In this document: positions 40,997 through 49,089 of the stretch, piece after piece
Numbering within the stretch: the stretch's first letter is position 1
Layout of the letters: each line of letters starts with the position of its first letter
DNA from: Halosimplex salinum
GTDB lineage: Archaea > Halobacteriota > Halobacteria > Halobacteriales > Haloarculaceae
Direction of reading: 5' to 3'
Length of the DNA: 64,000 nt
NCBI RefSeq assembly: GCF_003730195.1
Contig: NZ_QWGG01000004.1
Span: 434,001-498,000 of the forward strand
Position numbers and translations under genes: made by a program
The notes under the pieces: model-generated
The model's database searches: none
The model's input: only the letters and a program-made list of their open reading frames with translations
What the model was told of the DNA's origin: nothing

Positions 40997-43375
40997 TCAG
41001 CGCCTCCGGGTCCTGTGGAGCACGTTCGTGTTGGGTGCGACGGCGAACACGTCGACCGCGTCACTGCCGCGAGCGACCGTTTCCGGCGTCTCGATGAACG
41101 TGCGACCGACCGACTCCCAGTCGCTCCACGACCCCTCGGAGAACTCCGAGCGGACCACTCGACCGCCGGACCCGCTGGCGAAGAGTTCGATCGCGTCGCC
41201 GTTGGCCGCCGCCGAGACCCCGCCGCACACGGTCCCGTCGATGGCCGCCCACGTCCCCCACTCGCCGTCGCGTCGCTGCTTGCGGTGGACGGCACCGTCG
41301 CCACCGCGTGCGAAGACGTCGAGTTCGTCCGCACCCGTGGACACGGCCGCGGGCGCGGACGTACAGACGCCGCCGAGTCGCTCCCAGTCCTCGCCGCTCC
41401 CGTCCTCGAAGCGCTTCCGGTAGAGGTACCGTTCCCCGTCGGCACCGCGGACGGCGAACACGTCGACGCCGGAGTCCCGGGCGACCGCCGCGGGCGCGAA
41501 CAGACAGGGGCCGCTCCCGACGCTCTCCCAGCCGCTCCGCCGCACCCAGCGATCGCCCCGCTCGTCCAGCGTCAGTCGGTAGAGCTCCCGTTCGGGGCCG
41601 ACAGCGAAGACGTCGACGCCACCCCCGTCCCGCGCGGCGACGGCCGGTGCGGACAGTCCCGCCAGTTCGTCGCTGACCAGCGTCACCCCGTCCTGCCAGG
41701 AGCCGCCCCTGAACTCCTTGACGTAGAGGCCCATATCGTACCCGAACATGAACAGGTCAAGTCGGTCGTCGGCCGTCGAGACGACTCCCGGCGAGTAGAG
41801 GAGGTCTCCGGTAACAGCCGTCCACTCGTCGAATCCCGGGGACGACGCGGGGCGGACTTCCTCGTAGGCGTCGGCCGCCTGGACGATCCCGGCGCCGGTG
41901 TCGTAGTCCGGTCCGGGCTCGGAGACGTCCTTCGCGGTCGACTGGAGGGCCCGCTTCGCCTCGGCGGCCGTCAGGTCCGGCTTCACCTGTTTCAGCAGCG
42001 CGACGACGCCCGCCGCGATCGGTGTCGCGGCCGACGTCCCCGAGTCGATGTCGTTGTACCCCTCGAAGTGGGAGATCGAACAGAAGTCGGGCTTGATGCC
42101 GTCCTCGTTCAGCGCCGATGGGCCTTGACTGCTGTAGCCGAGGCGCTTCTCCTCCAGCGACGCGGCCCCGACCGTGATGACCCGTTCGTGACCGTTCACG
42201 CCCCAGATACTGTCGCTCCGGCCGACGTTGTCCGTCTCGGGGTCCGGCCGGAGTCGGCACTTCGGATTCGCGCACTCCTCCCCGCAGTTCCCCGCCGCGA
42301 ACAGGACGATAATGCCAGCGTCGACGGCTTCGAGCACTTTCCGCGTCGCCGGGTGGTCCGGGCTCTCCGCGAGGTCTGGGTCCCAGACGCGCTGATAGAT
42401 GCCGGCGCTGACGTTCAGCACGTGGGGCGTCCCGGTCTCCGCGTGTTTCCGTATCGCCCAGTCGACGGCGCTGATCAGCGACGACGCGAACCGCCCCGTG
42501 AGACGGATGTCGTACAGTTCCACCTCCGGTGCGATCCCCAGTACGTCCGTCGCGGTCATGTTCCCGTGCCAGTTCCAGTCACGCCCGGTCGTCCCCCACG
42601 AGTCCGGCGGATACCCGTCGGTCACGTTCGGCACTTTCTCCCCCGGCCAGCCCGGCTGACTCGTGTCACTCGGGTCGGTCCGCCGTCCCTCGGCCGTGAT
42701 CCCCCCGTCGACGACCCCGACGACGACCCCGTCGCCCCGGACGCCGTCGGCCCAGATATCGTCGACGCCGAGGTACTCCGTGATCGACCCGTCGTCGAGC
42801 GACCCGATGGCCTCGCTCGGACAGTGCACGTCGCCGGCGGCCGCCGCCTCCGTGCCGACCTCGACGGATTCGAACGGCTCCTCGGGAGCGGAGACGGACT
42901 CTCCTGACCCGGTCTCCGTGGACCGCTCGAACGGCTGGAGGACCGCTCGGTCCTCCCAGACGTTCTCGACCTGACTCCTCACCTCGTCGAGCCGTGAGCG
43001 GTCGACTCGGCCGCGGACGAGGACGACCCCCTCCGAGTCGGAGTCGAACCCGAGCCGTTCTTCCTCGGTCGGTTTCACCCACACCGGATCGAACTCGCGG
43101 TCGACGTCGTACCCCTCGATGGTGTCCGCCATGGCGTAGATGCTGAACATCGAGGCGTTCTCCTCGACCCGCATCTCGACCAGCACGTCGACGCGCTCGG
43201 ACTCCTCGTCCACGTCGATACCCATCGACGGGGCGTCCGGGTGACCGTCTTCCTCGTCCGACCCCTCCGGCGTGCCGACGTTCATGTCGAACGAACCCGT
43301 CGCGTCCTCCCCCTGCTCGGCGGTCCGGCCGTCCGAACTCGTGTCCGAGTCGGGAGGTGCGTCCGAATCAGTCAT
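40997..43375 (-). CDS. S8 (subtilisin-like) peptidase with C-terminal propeller-like repeats
   Basis: 792 residues from ATG 43375 (MTDSDAPPDSDTSSDGRTAE); a GTG or ATG in frame 15 codons earlier is possible. There is no signal peptide or Tat motif. The acidic N-terminus and a prodomain-like region precede the catalytic domain (about 200-510): Asp223 in VVGVVDGG, His270 in WNWHGN, Asn363 in FAAGNCG, Ser448 in DIDSGTSAATP. Residues 515-792 hold about five or six repeats of the kind APAAVARDSGVDVFAVRG, as in PLL-like lectin propellers. The substrate is unknown. It is probably linked to the 561-residue repeat protein encoded upstream. Confidence 0.82.
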   Translation of the reverse strand: MTDSDAPPDSDTSSDGRTAEQGEDATGSFDMNVGTPEGSDEEDGHPDAPSMGIDVDEESERVDVLVEMRVEENASMFSIYAMADTIEGYDVDREFDPVWVKPTEEERLGFDSDSEGVVLVRGRVDRSRLDEVRSQVENVWEDRAVLQPFERSTETGSGESVSAPEEPFESVEVGTEAAAAGDVHCPSEAIGSLDDGSITEYLGVDDIWADGVRGDGVVVGVVDGGITAEGRRTDPSDTSQPGWPGEKVPNVTDGYPPDSWGTTGRDWNWHGNMTATDVLGIAPEVELYDIRLTGRFASSLISAVDWAIRKHAETGTPHVLNVSAGIYQRVWDPDLAESPDHPATRKVLEAVDAGIIVLFAAGNCGEECANPKCRLRPDPETDNVGRSDSIWGVNGHERVITVGAASLEEKRLGYSSQGPSALNEDGIKPDFCSISHFEGYNDIDSGTSAATPIAAGVVALLKQVKPDLTAAEAKRALQSTAKDVSEPGPDYDTGAGIVQAADAYEEVRPASSPGFDEWTAVTGDLLYSPGVVSTADDRLDLFMFGYDMGLYVKEFRGGSWQDGVTLVSDELAGLSAPAVAARDGGGVDVFAVGPERELYRLTLDERGDRWVRRSGWESVGSGPCLFAPAAVARDSGVDVFAVRGADGERYLYRKRFEDGSGEDWERLGGVCTSAPAAVSTGADELDVFARGGDGAVHRKQRRDGEWGTWAAIDGTVCGGVSAAANGDAIELFASGSGGRVVRSEFSEGSWSDWESVGRTFIETPETVARGSDAVDVFAVAPNTNVLHRTRRR

Positions 43376-43718
43376 CTCGACCACCGTCTGTCGGTAGGCG
43401 CGTGTCGATACCCCTGTCACTGGGCCAGTCGGGCGGTTCCCCCGGCGTCCGCCGTTTCGGCCTCTCTGTCGCGTGTCGTTCGTTGGTCATTGTCACTGTG
43501 AACGCTCGCCGTGGCGTGTCGTTCGGTCGGTGGTCCCAGATCAAGGGGCTCGTCCGCTCGCTGTCGTCGCTGCGGTGCCGTGGCGCTCGCGGCCGCCGCC
43601 GACCGGACGAGATCCGGCGTCGCTGTGGTCGGCGACGCCGACCCCGGCCCCCTTCACCCGCGACTGGTCGGTTCGGGCGAGGACGGTCGAGTCGCCGGGA
43701 CCGCCCTCACTGGACTGT
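43376..43718. other. 343-bp region upstream of the subtilase gene
   Basis: Probable promoter and leader region of the subtilase (minus strand). G+C is similar to the genome; no TATA box stands out clearly. No RNA gene or conserved ORF seen; the frames crossing it are shadows. Confidence 0.4.
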
Positions 43719-45404
43719 TCAGTACTGCGATCGGTTCTTCGCCGACTCCTGTCCCGGCTGCTGAGCGGTCATCCCCTGCGAGCCCTGCTGATACTGTTGC
43801 TGTGGCGTCGCCTGGTGCTGTTGCTGTGGCGTCGCCTGGTGCTGTTGCTGTGGCGTCGCCTGGTGCTGTTGCTGTGGCGGCTGCTGGTACTGTTGCTGTG
43901 GCGCCTGCTGATGGTGTTGCTGTGGAGCCTGTGGCTGTGGCGCCCGTGGGAACTGCGGCCGTGGCAGCTGCGGCCACGGCTGAGGCGGGAACGGCAGGGG
44001 CGCCTGGGGGGGCCACGGCCACGGCGGGAACGGCTGGTCAGGCAGCGGCGTCAGCTGCTGGGGCCCGCCGCTAGCGAACCCCTGGGTGGGCTGGCCGGCC
44101 GTGCCGAACCACCCTCCGATCGTGTCGATGATCGGTTTGGCCTTTCCGATGGCCTCCCCGACGTCCTCGATGGCGCCGAGAACGTCGTCGAACGATATCC
44201 CCGCCGCGTAGGGACTCGTCCCCATCGCGGCGCCTCCGTAGCCGCCGGCCGCGGGCTGGTAGGTCGGCGTTCCCTGTCCGGCCATGCCGAAGCGCGGACC
44301 GATGGGTCCGGGTGGCCAACGCGGGATGCTCGGTCCCCTGCCACCGCCGCCCCCGGTGACGATGTCGATCACGTCTGTCACCTTGTCGACGGCGTCCTTC
44401 ACGTCGTTGAACGTGTCCACGACGTCGTCGAACAGTCCCATGGCGTAGGGGTCCGCTGTCATGGCGCCCTGCCCGGACGCTCCCGGGACGCCTCCCGCCT
44501 GGGCGGACTGGCTGGCCATACTGAACCAGCCGACGACCTCGTCGATCACCGGTTTCGCCTTCTCTACGGTGCGTCGCACGTCCTCGATAGCGCCGAGGAC
44601 CTCTCCGAAGGAGATACCCATGCCGTACTGGCCCGGTGCAGCACCCATCCCCTGGGCGGGTTGGCCGGCCATGCCGAACCAGCCGACGACCTCGTCGATC
44701 ACCGGCTTCGCCTTCTCTACCGTGCGTCGAACGTCCTCGATCGCGCCGAGGACCTCACCGAAGGAGATTCCCATGCCGTACTGGCCCGGTGCGGTCGCGC
44801 CCGTCCCGTACTGTGGCGACGCTGTCGCACCCATCCCCTGCCCGGTCATACCGAACCAGCCAGAGACCGTGTCGATCACCTGTTTGGCCTCCGATACGGT
44901 CCGCTGCACGTCGTCTATCGCCCGCATGACCTCACCGAACGAGATGCCCATCGCGTACGGGTTCTGTTGGCCGAACCCGGCGGCGTTCCCGCCGCCGAAT
45001 CCGGTTCCGAGCCCGGCCCCGTTCCCGAGATTGAAGTTGGGTCCGGCCTGTCCGAACTGGGACTCCAGGTCCAGCAGGTCGTTCTCCTTGAGGTCGTCCA
45101 GATACTCCTCGCGGGCGTCGAGATACTCGTTCATCGAGTCCTGTACCGGCCGCGGTGGGTTCGCGTCCCGTATCCGCTGGCAGACCGGATCGTCGGGGTG
45201 CTCCGAACAGTAGTCGGCCCACGCCCCCTCTCTCGGTGTCGTGTCTGTCAGGTCGTGCTCCTCGAGTCGGTCGAGATACTCCCCCCGCAGTTCCAGGTAC
45301 TTCGAGAGTCGTTCCTCACTCACTCCGCCGACCAGTTCGCTCTCCTCCTCTCGGTCGAGTTCACTGTCCTCCTCGCTTATTTCGTCTATGTCTGATTGTG
45401 ACAT
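43719..45404 (-). CDS. Repeat protein with MGISFGEV repeats and Gln/Pro-rich tail
   Basis: 561 residues from ATG 45404 (MSQSDIDEISEEDSELDREE). An acidic N-terminus bears a duplicated helical motif: YLELRGEYLDRLEEHDL (near 36-52) and YLDAREEYLDDLKENDL (near 94-110). Five amphipathic repeats of about 37 residues follow at about 150, 209, 260, 320 and 398; the consensus is YxMGISFGEVLGAIEDVRRT, then VEKAKPVIDEVVGWFGMAG. A Gly-rich part and a Pro/Trp-rich part lead to the Gln-rich tail (485-550). No TM helix or signal. Family not recognised. It is perhaps a scaffold or membrane-interacting partner of the subtilase. Confidence 0.75.
   Translation of the reverse strand: MSQSDIDEISEEDSELDREEESELVGGVSEERLSKYLELRGEYLDRLEEHDLTDTTPREGAWADYCSEHPDDPVCQRIRDANPPRPVQDSMNEYLDAREEYLDDLKENDLLDLESQFGQAGPNFNLGNGAGLGTGFGGGNAAGFGQQNPYAMGISFGEVMRAIDDVQRTVSEAKQVIDTVSGWFGMTGQGMGATASPQYGTGATAPGQYGMGISFGEVLGAIEDVRRTVEKAKPVIDEVVGWFGMAGQPAQGMGAAPGQYGMGISFGEVLGAIEDVRRTVEKAKPVIDEVVGWFSMASQSAQAGGVPGASGQGAMTADPYAMGLFDDVVDTFNDVKDAVDKVTDVIDIVTGGGGGRGPSIPRWPPGPIGPRFGMAGQGTPTYQPAAGGYGGAAMGTSPYAAGISFDDVLGAIEDVGEAIGKAKPIIDTIGGWFGTAGQPTQGFASGGPQQLTPLPDQPFPPWPWPPQAPLPFPPQPWPQLPRPQFPRAPQPQAPQQHHQQAPQQQYQQPPQQQHQATPQQQHQATPQQQHQATPQQQYQQGSQGMTAQQPGQESAKNRSQY
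43795..43866. repeat. 24-bp tandem repeat, three perfect copies, encoding QHQATPQQ
   Basis: The unit TGTTGCTGTGGCGTCGCCTGG plus TGC is repeated at 43795, 43819 and 43843, with diverged copies after 43867. It lies in frame within the Gln-rich tail, so copy number changes alter tail length only. Confidence 0.85.
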
Positions 45405-45680
45405 CTGTCTCACCCCAGTGTCCGCGTTTCGCACCGTCCGATTCGGTTGTGACTCGTCGCCCGGACGACGGTCGTCGCTCGCTCCCCCCGCTACTACGGT
45501 CCCCCGTCCGTCTCGGTCGCATGTCCTTGTGTATTGGTATCACTCCCCACTATCGAGAGTACCACGTTGAGTGAATTAACGATTTTCGTCCCTTGACTGG
45601 TGTTCCGTGTCGCTCGAATGTGTTTACTCGTCGGTTCGTACTCAAGACACGTCCAGACGAGAAGAGTCGACGAACGCCGC

Positions 45681-46238
45681 TCACTCCCAGCACGCCAGCG
45701 TGACCCCCGACGACGAGAGGTCCGCGTCGGGGAGTGAGCCGTGCCGGTCGGTCTCTGCCCGACGGAGCGTCGACGTCGAGACGAAGTAGTGGGCGTCGTA
45801 GAACGACCCTCTGGTCGTCACGCCCGGCCCGTCCGTCACCGTTCCCTCGGGCGTCCCGACGGTCGTCCGCGTCCAGACGTGGATACGGACCCGGAAGGCG
45901 TCGTCGACGGCCGTCACCGTGGTGCCCTGTAACTCGACGGTCACGTCGCGGGCCCGTTCACCGAGTTCGTGGTTGTGGGCGAACACCCGCTCGTAGTCGC
46001 GGGCGAATCGCGCGACGGTCTCCGGTTCGAGGGCGGGCCGGTCGTCCGGGAACGGCTTCGGCGTCACGTGTTCGTTCCCGTCGCTGGACAGGAGGAGGTC
46101 GGTGTCACACGGTTCGGCCGTCCCCGTCGCGGTCGGTGCGGGCGAGGCGGACGGTGTCTCTGCCGATTGGGTTCCGAGTGCCCCACAGCCGGCGGTGAGC
46201 GCCAGCGCGGCGACGAGGACGACGGCGTGAACGCGCAT
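45681..46238 (-). CDS. Secreted lipoprotein, unknown function
   Basis: 185 residues from ATG 46238. Signal peptide MRVHAVVLVAALALTAGC with lipobox LTAGC (Cys18), then a Ser/Thr/Pro-rich linker. The mature domain has strand-rich VTVELQGTTVTAVDDAFRVR and SFYDAHYFVSTSTLRRAETD. Two further cysteines (in EPCDTDLLL and TLACWE) could form one disulfide. Family not recognised. It follows the paa operon on the same strand but 32 nt from the zinc-ribbon gene, so it may be part of that transcript. Confidence 0.75.
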   Translation of the reverse strand: MRVHAVVLVAALALTAGCGALGTQSAETPSASPAPTATGTAEPCDTDLLLSSDGNEHVTPKPFPDDRPALEPETVARFARDYERVFAHNHELGERARDVTVELQGTTVTAVDDAFRVRIHVWTRTTVGTPEGTVTDGPGVTTRGSFYDAHYFVSTSTLRRAETDRHGSLPDADLSSSGVTLACWE

Positions 46239-46270
46239 GCGCCCCGTTGGACACAGGGGGTGAAGAGTCT

Positions 46271-46450
46271 TCAGTCGGACATCGCCTCGAAGGGCTGGTC
46301 GCACTCGTTGCAGTAGTGCATCGACCGACAGAGCGACGGCCCCTTCGGATGCTCGCGCTCGGTGTCGGTCGACCCGCAGTACGGGCAGGCGACCGCGCCG
46401 GTCTCGTCGCCCCCCGCGTCGACACTCGGGTCGGTACCAAGATGCCCCAT
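46271..46450 (-). CDS. PaaD zinc-ribbon protein (separate small gene)
   Basis: 59 residues. ACPYCGSTDTEREHPKGPSL and CRSMHYCNECDQPFEAM match the C-terminal zinc ribbon of bacterial PaaD (CPxCGS...C...YxCxxCxxPF) with all four cysteines. In bacteria this is the tail of a single PaaD protein; here it has its own ATG, overlapping the paaD stop by 1 nt (TGATG). It probably works with the separate DUF59 part to mature the iron centre or Fe-S of the phenylacetyl-CoA epoxidase. Confidence 0.85.
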   Translation of the reverse strand: MGHLGTDPSVDAGGDETGAVACPYCGSTDTEREHPKGPSLCRSMHYCNECDQPFEAMSD

Positions 46451-46908
46451 CAGATGCTCACCCCGAACTCCCGGAGCGCCTCGCGGCCGTCCTCGGTCAC
46501 TCGTTCGAGGGTCCACTCGGGCGACCACACCAGTCGCACGTCGGCCGTCTCGACGCCCTCGGCGCTGGCGGCCGCCTGTTCTATCTCGTCGGTGAGCATC
46601 GACCGCGCGGGACACCCCGTGTACGTGAGCGTCATCTCGACGGACGCGACGCCGTCCTCGACGCTCACGTCGTAGATCAGCCCGAGGTCGACCACGCTGA
46701 CGGGCATCTCCGGGTCCTCGACGCCGCGGAGCGCGCCCCAGACCCGCGATTCGACGCCCTCCGCGTCGGCACCTGTAGGCGGCAGATCCCGTCCGGTCTC
46801 AGATTCTGTATCGCGATAATCGGTGTATGCACACGGTGTCGGGTCCGAGTCGTCACCGCTCTCGCCCTCCGTCGAAGCCGACTCGTCGCCAGAAAACGCG
46901 CCGCTCAC
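46450..46908 (-). CDS. paaD: PaaD-like DUF59/MIP18 protein
   Basis: 152 residues from GTG 46908 (GTGA overlap with the paaC stop). An acidic unstructured head of about 45 residues precedes a DUF59 core: VWGALRGVEDPEMPVSVVDL (near 57-76), the conserved Cys in LTYTGCPARSMLTDE (near 93-107) and VRLVWSPEWTLERVTEDG (near 123-140). PaaD helps assemble the phenylacetyl-CoA epoxidase complex; it lacks the C-terminal zinc ribbon, which is the next gene. Confidence 0.9.
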   Translation of the reverse strand: MSGAFSGDESASTEGESGDDSDPTPCAYTDYRDTESETGRDLPPTGADAEGVESRVWGALRGVEDPEMPVSVVDLGLIYDVSVEDGVASVEMTLTYTGCPARSMLTDEIEQAAASAEGVETADVRLVWSPEWTLERVTEDGREALREFGVSI

Positions 46909-47738
46909 GTCCCCTCACCCCGAAGGCGTCGCACGTCGCTCCGACCCAGTTCGCGGTAGGTCTCCGTCAGTTCGTCGTGGAGTCGTGGCCAGTGGTCCGT
47001 GTGGTTTCCGTCGCTGCCCACGGAGTCGGGGAGCGACTCCGTCGGGTCGTCGCCCGGGTCGAGCGGGACGGTCAGACCGAGGCTCTCCAGGAACGAGGCC
47101 ACGGTGTCGAGCCACTGCCGACGCGTGGCGTCGAGGGACTCGCCGCGGAGCCCGCTGGAATCGATCGCGGACGCCGCCGGTCCGGGGACCCACAGCGTCA
47201 GCGCGTGAGGGACCAGTCGGTCCGCGGCAGACTGGACGCGCTCCCGACCCGCGTCGTCGTCGCAGAGCCGTTCGAGCCAGTTCTGGGCGTGTTCGAGGTG
47301 GTACTCCTCCTCGCTCCGGATCTTCTCGACGGGGTCGACGAGCTCGCGGACGTCCGACCCGGCGACGGCGTCGAGACGGAGGTCCTCGGCCACGTCGTAG
47401 AGGTACCCGCGGAGGATCGGGTCGGCCCAGTCGCCCTCCGCGAAGGGTAGCTCGACGAGCGTGCTGTGTCGGAACGCCCCGGGGTCGCGCTCCCAGACGA
47501 GGTCCCGTTCGGAGTACCCCAGTTCGCCGAGCGCGTCGAACCACACGCGCGCGTGCCCGAGTTCGTCCTGTGCGATGTTCGAGAGCGCGAGGTCCGATTC
47601 GAGCGTGGGCGCGACGACCTGCCACTCCGTGTAGCGCTCGGCGATGACGAACTCGTCGTCGGCGAGCCTGAACAGGAGGGACTCGGCGGCCGCCCGCTCC
47701 TCGTCGTCGAGGTCGGCCAGTGCTCGGAGCGGGGCCAT
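46905..47738 (-). CDS. paaC: Phenylacetyl-CoA epoxidase subunit PaaC
   Basis: 277 residues. Ferritin-like four-helix fold with SNIAQDELGHARVWFDALGE (near 53-72) and RSEEEYHLEHAQNWLERLCD (near 143-162), the paired E-x-x-H motifs. PaaC is the structural partner of PaaA. Its ATG overlaps the paaB stop (TGATG, 47736-47740). The C-terminal 40 residues are an acidic tail ending in RRLRGEGT. Confidence 0.92.
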   Translation of the reverse strand: MAPLRALADLDDEERAAAESLLFRLADDEFVIAERYTEWQVVAPTLESDLALSNIAQDELGHARVWFDALGELGYSERDLVWERDPGAFRHSTLVELPFAEGDWADPILRGYLYDVAEDLRLDAVAGSDVRELVDPVEKIRSEEEYHLEHAQNWLERLCDDDAGRERVQSAADRLVPHALTLWVPGPAASAIDSSGLRGESLDATRRQWLDTVASFLESLGLTVPLDPGDDPTESLPDSVGSDGNHTDHWPRLHDELTETYRELGRSDVRRLRGEGT

Positions 47739-48055
47739 CAGTCGTCACCCCGTGACTGTTCCACTTCGGCCTGCTCTTCCTCGGAGTCGGCCACCTCCTG
47801 GGCGAAACTCGCGTCGACGTTGTACGCCGTCGCCCAGCGGTAGGCCTTGTCCGTCCGCCCGCCGAAGGCGGTGTCGTCGGCGTCGATCTCGGTGACTTCC
47901 TCGCTCGGGACGACCCACAGGCTCTCGGTCGTCATCCGCCGCCCGTGCTGGATCTGGGCGAACAGCGTCGCCATCTCCCGGTCGGGGGCGTGCACGTCGC
48001 CGCAGTGTTTGTGATAGTCCCCCCGCTTGGCCTGCCGGAACACCTCCCAGCGCAT
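47738..48055 (-). CDS. paaB: Phenylacetyl-CoA epoxidase subunit PaaB
   Basis: 105 residues from ATG 48055. Starts MRWEVFRQAKRGDYHKHCGD; residues WEVFRQAKRGxxHxHxGDVHA (bacterial WEVFxRxxxGxxHxHVGSLHA) identify PaaB, followed by ALFAQI-like TLFAQIQHGRRMTTESLWVV. It bridges PaaAC dimers. Acidic tail of about 20 residues. Gap of 2 nt to the paaA stop. Confidence 0.92.
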   Translation of the reverse strand: MRWEVFRQAKRGDYHKHCGDVHAPDREMATLFAQIQHGRRMTTESLWVVPSEEVTEIDADDTAFGGRTDKAYRWATAYNVDASFAQEVADSEEEQAEVEQSRGDD

Positions 48056-48057
48056 CG

Positions 48058-49005
48058 TCAATCCCCTCCCGCCGAGGCCGTCGCGCCGGGTCCCCCGGCA
48101 TCGGCTTCCGTCAGCGAGTCGCGGACCCACGCGACGGCCTCCCTGGCCGTCGCGCGGCCGTCGATCTGGTCGAGGCCCTCGGGATACTCGTTTTTCGCGA
48201 TGGCGAAGAACTCGTCCCAGTCGAGGTCCGCCTCGACTACCTCGTAGTACTCCCCGTCCTCGTCAGTCCGAATCCGAGGTTCGTCGGGGATCTCCAGCCC
48301 GTACTTGCGCGCTTTCGGGACGTAGGCGTTGAGGAACTGGTTGCGCAGTTCGTCGTTGGTCATGGTCTTCAGGCCCACGTCGGCGGCGAAGTCGTGGTGG
48401 GTGCTCCTGTCGTCGGTCGGCCCGAAGAACTGGAGGATGCGCGGCCACCACTCGTCGAAGGCCTCCTGCAGGAGTCGCTGCTCCTTGCGCGATCCGGTGG
48501 CGAGTTCTCGCATGATGTCCTCGCCGTGCTTGACGTGGAACCCCTCCTCGAAACAGATCTTGTCCATCGCGTGGGCGTAGGGCGTCCAGCTGGACTGCTT
48601 GAGCGTGGCCTGGCGTTTCATCGCCGCGCCGTCGACGAAGAAGGCGATCATCGGCGTCTCCGCCCAGTCGGTCATCTCGTAGTGAAAGCAGTTGAGGAAC
48701 TTCCCGTCCCCGCGGGCGAGCTCGTCCAGCATCTCCTCCCGCGTCTTGACCCCCAGCGCCTCCGCCGCGCGGTACAGCAACTGGCCGTGACCGATCTCGT
48801 CTTGCACCTTCGCGCTGAAGGCGAGTTTCCGGTCGACGCTCGGAGACTGCCGGATGAACGGCTTCTCCAGGTAGGCCCCCATGATCTCGCTGTTCGCGTG
48901 GAACTGGAGCATCCGCGTCGCCGCCTCCCGATACTCCTCGGGCATATCGTCGGCCCGCCCGAACTCTCGCGGCCCGGCCCTGGCTTTCACCGTCTCAATA
49001 TCCAT
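48058..49005 (-). CDS. paaA: Phenylacetyl-CoA epoxidase catalytic subunit PaaA
   Basis: 315 residues, MDIETVKARAGPREFGRADD. Catalytic diiron motifs: KVQDEIGHGQLLYRAAEALG (near 66-85) and CFEEGFHVKHGEDIMRELAT (near 152-171), each supplying Glu and His ligands. It epoxidises the ring of phenylacetyl-CoA, the first step of aerobic phenylacetate breakdown. Leads a five-gene operon paaABCD plus zinc ribbon. A PaaE reductase and the downstream paaGZJ genes are not in the window. A separate HTH_10 regulator is divergent at 49090. Confidence 0.94.
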   Translation of the reverse strand: MDIETVKARAGPREFGRADDMPEEYREAATRMLQFHANSEIMGAYLEKPFIRQSPSVDRKLAFSAKVQDEIGHGQLLYRAAEALGVKTREEMLDELARGDGKFLNCFHYEMTDWAETPMIAFFVDGAAMKRQATLKQSSWTPYAHAMDKICFEEGFHVKHGEDIMRELATGSRKEQRLLQEAFDEWWPRILQFFGPTDDRSTHHDFAADVGLKTMTNDELRNQFLNAYVPKARKYGLEIPDEPRIRTDEDGEYYEVVEADLDWDEFFAIAKNEYPEGLDQIDGRATAREAVAWVRDSLTEADAGGPGATASAGGD

Positions 49006-49027
49006 ATTAATCGTTACGATTCTGGGG

Positions 49028-49045
49028 CGGGTACGTATTGACCCG
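49028..49045. promoter_or_regulatory. Inverted repeat CGGGT-N8-ACCCG in the paaA/regulator intergenic region
   Basis: Arms of 5 bp with 8-bp spacer in the 84-bp gap. Its 3' arm ends about 45 nt before the regulator start (49090) and the 5' arm lies 22 nt before paaA. Candidate operator for the divergent HTH_10 regulator. Confidence 0.5.
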
Positions 49046-49057
49046 TCTATATCGCGG

Positions 49058-49067
49058 GTTTATATGC
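49058..49067 (+). promoter_or_regulatory. TATA box of the HTH_10 regulator gene
   Basis: GGTTTATATG lies about 25-30 nt before ATG 49090. Such spacing implies a leaderless transcript. Confidence 0.55.
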
Positions 49068-49089
49068 CGCCGACCGGTACGTGACGGGG

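Noticed and set aside
40856..42907. 683-codon forward ORF
   Set aside because: Antisense shadow of the subtilase gene; residue pattern reflects its complement.
43795..43866. Regular 24-bp repeats as a possible CRISPR array
   Set aside because: No unique spacers between units and the repeat is in frame in a coding tail.
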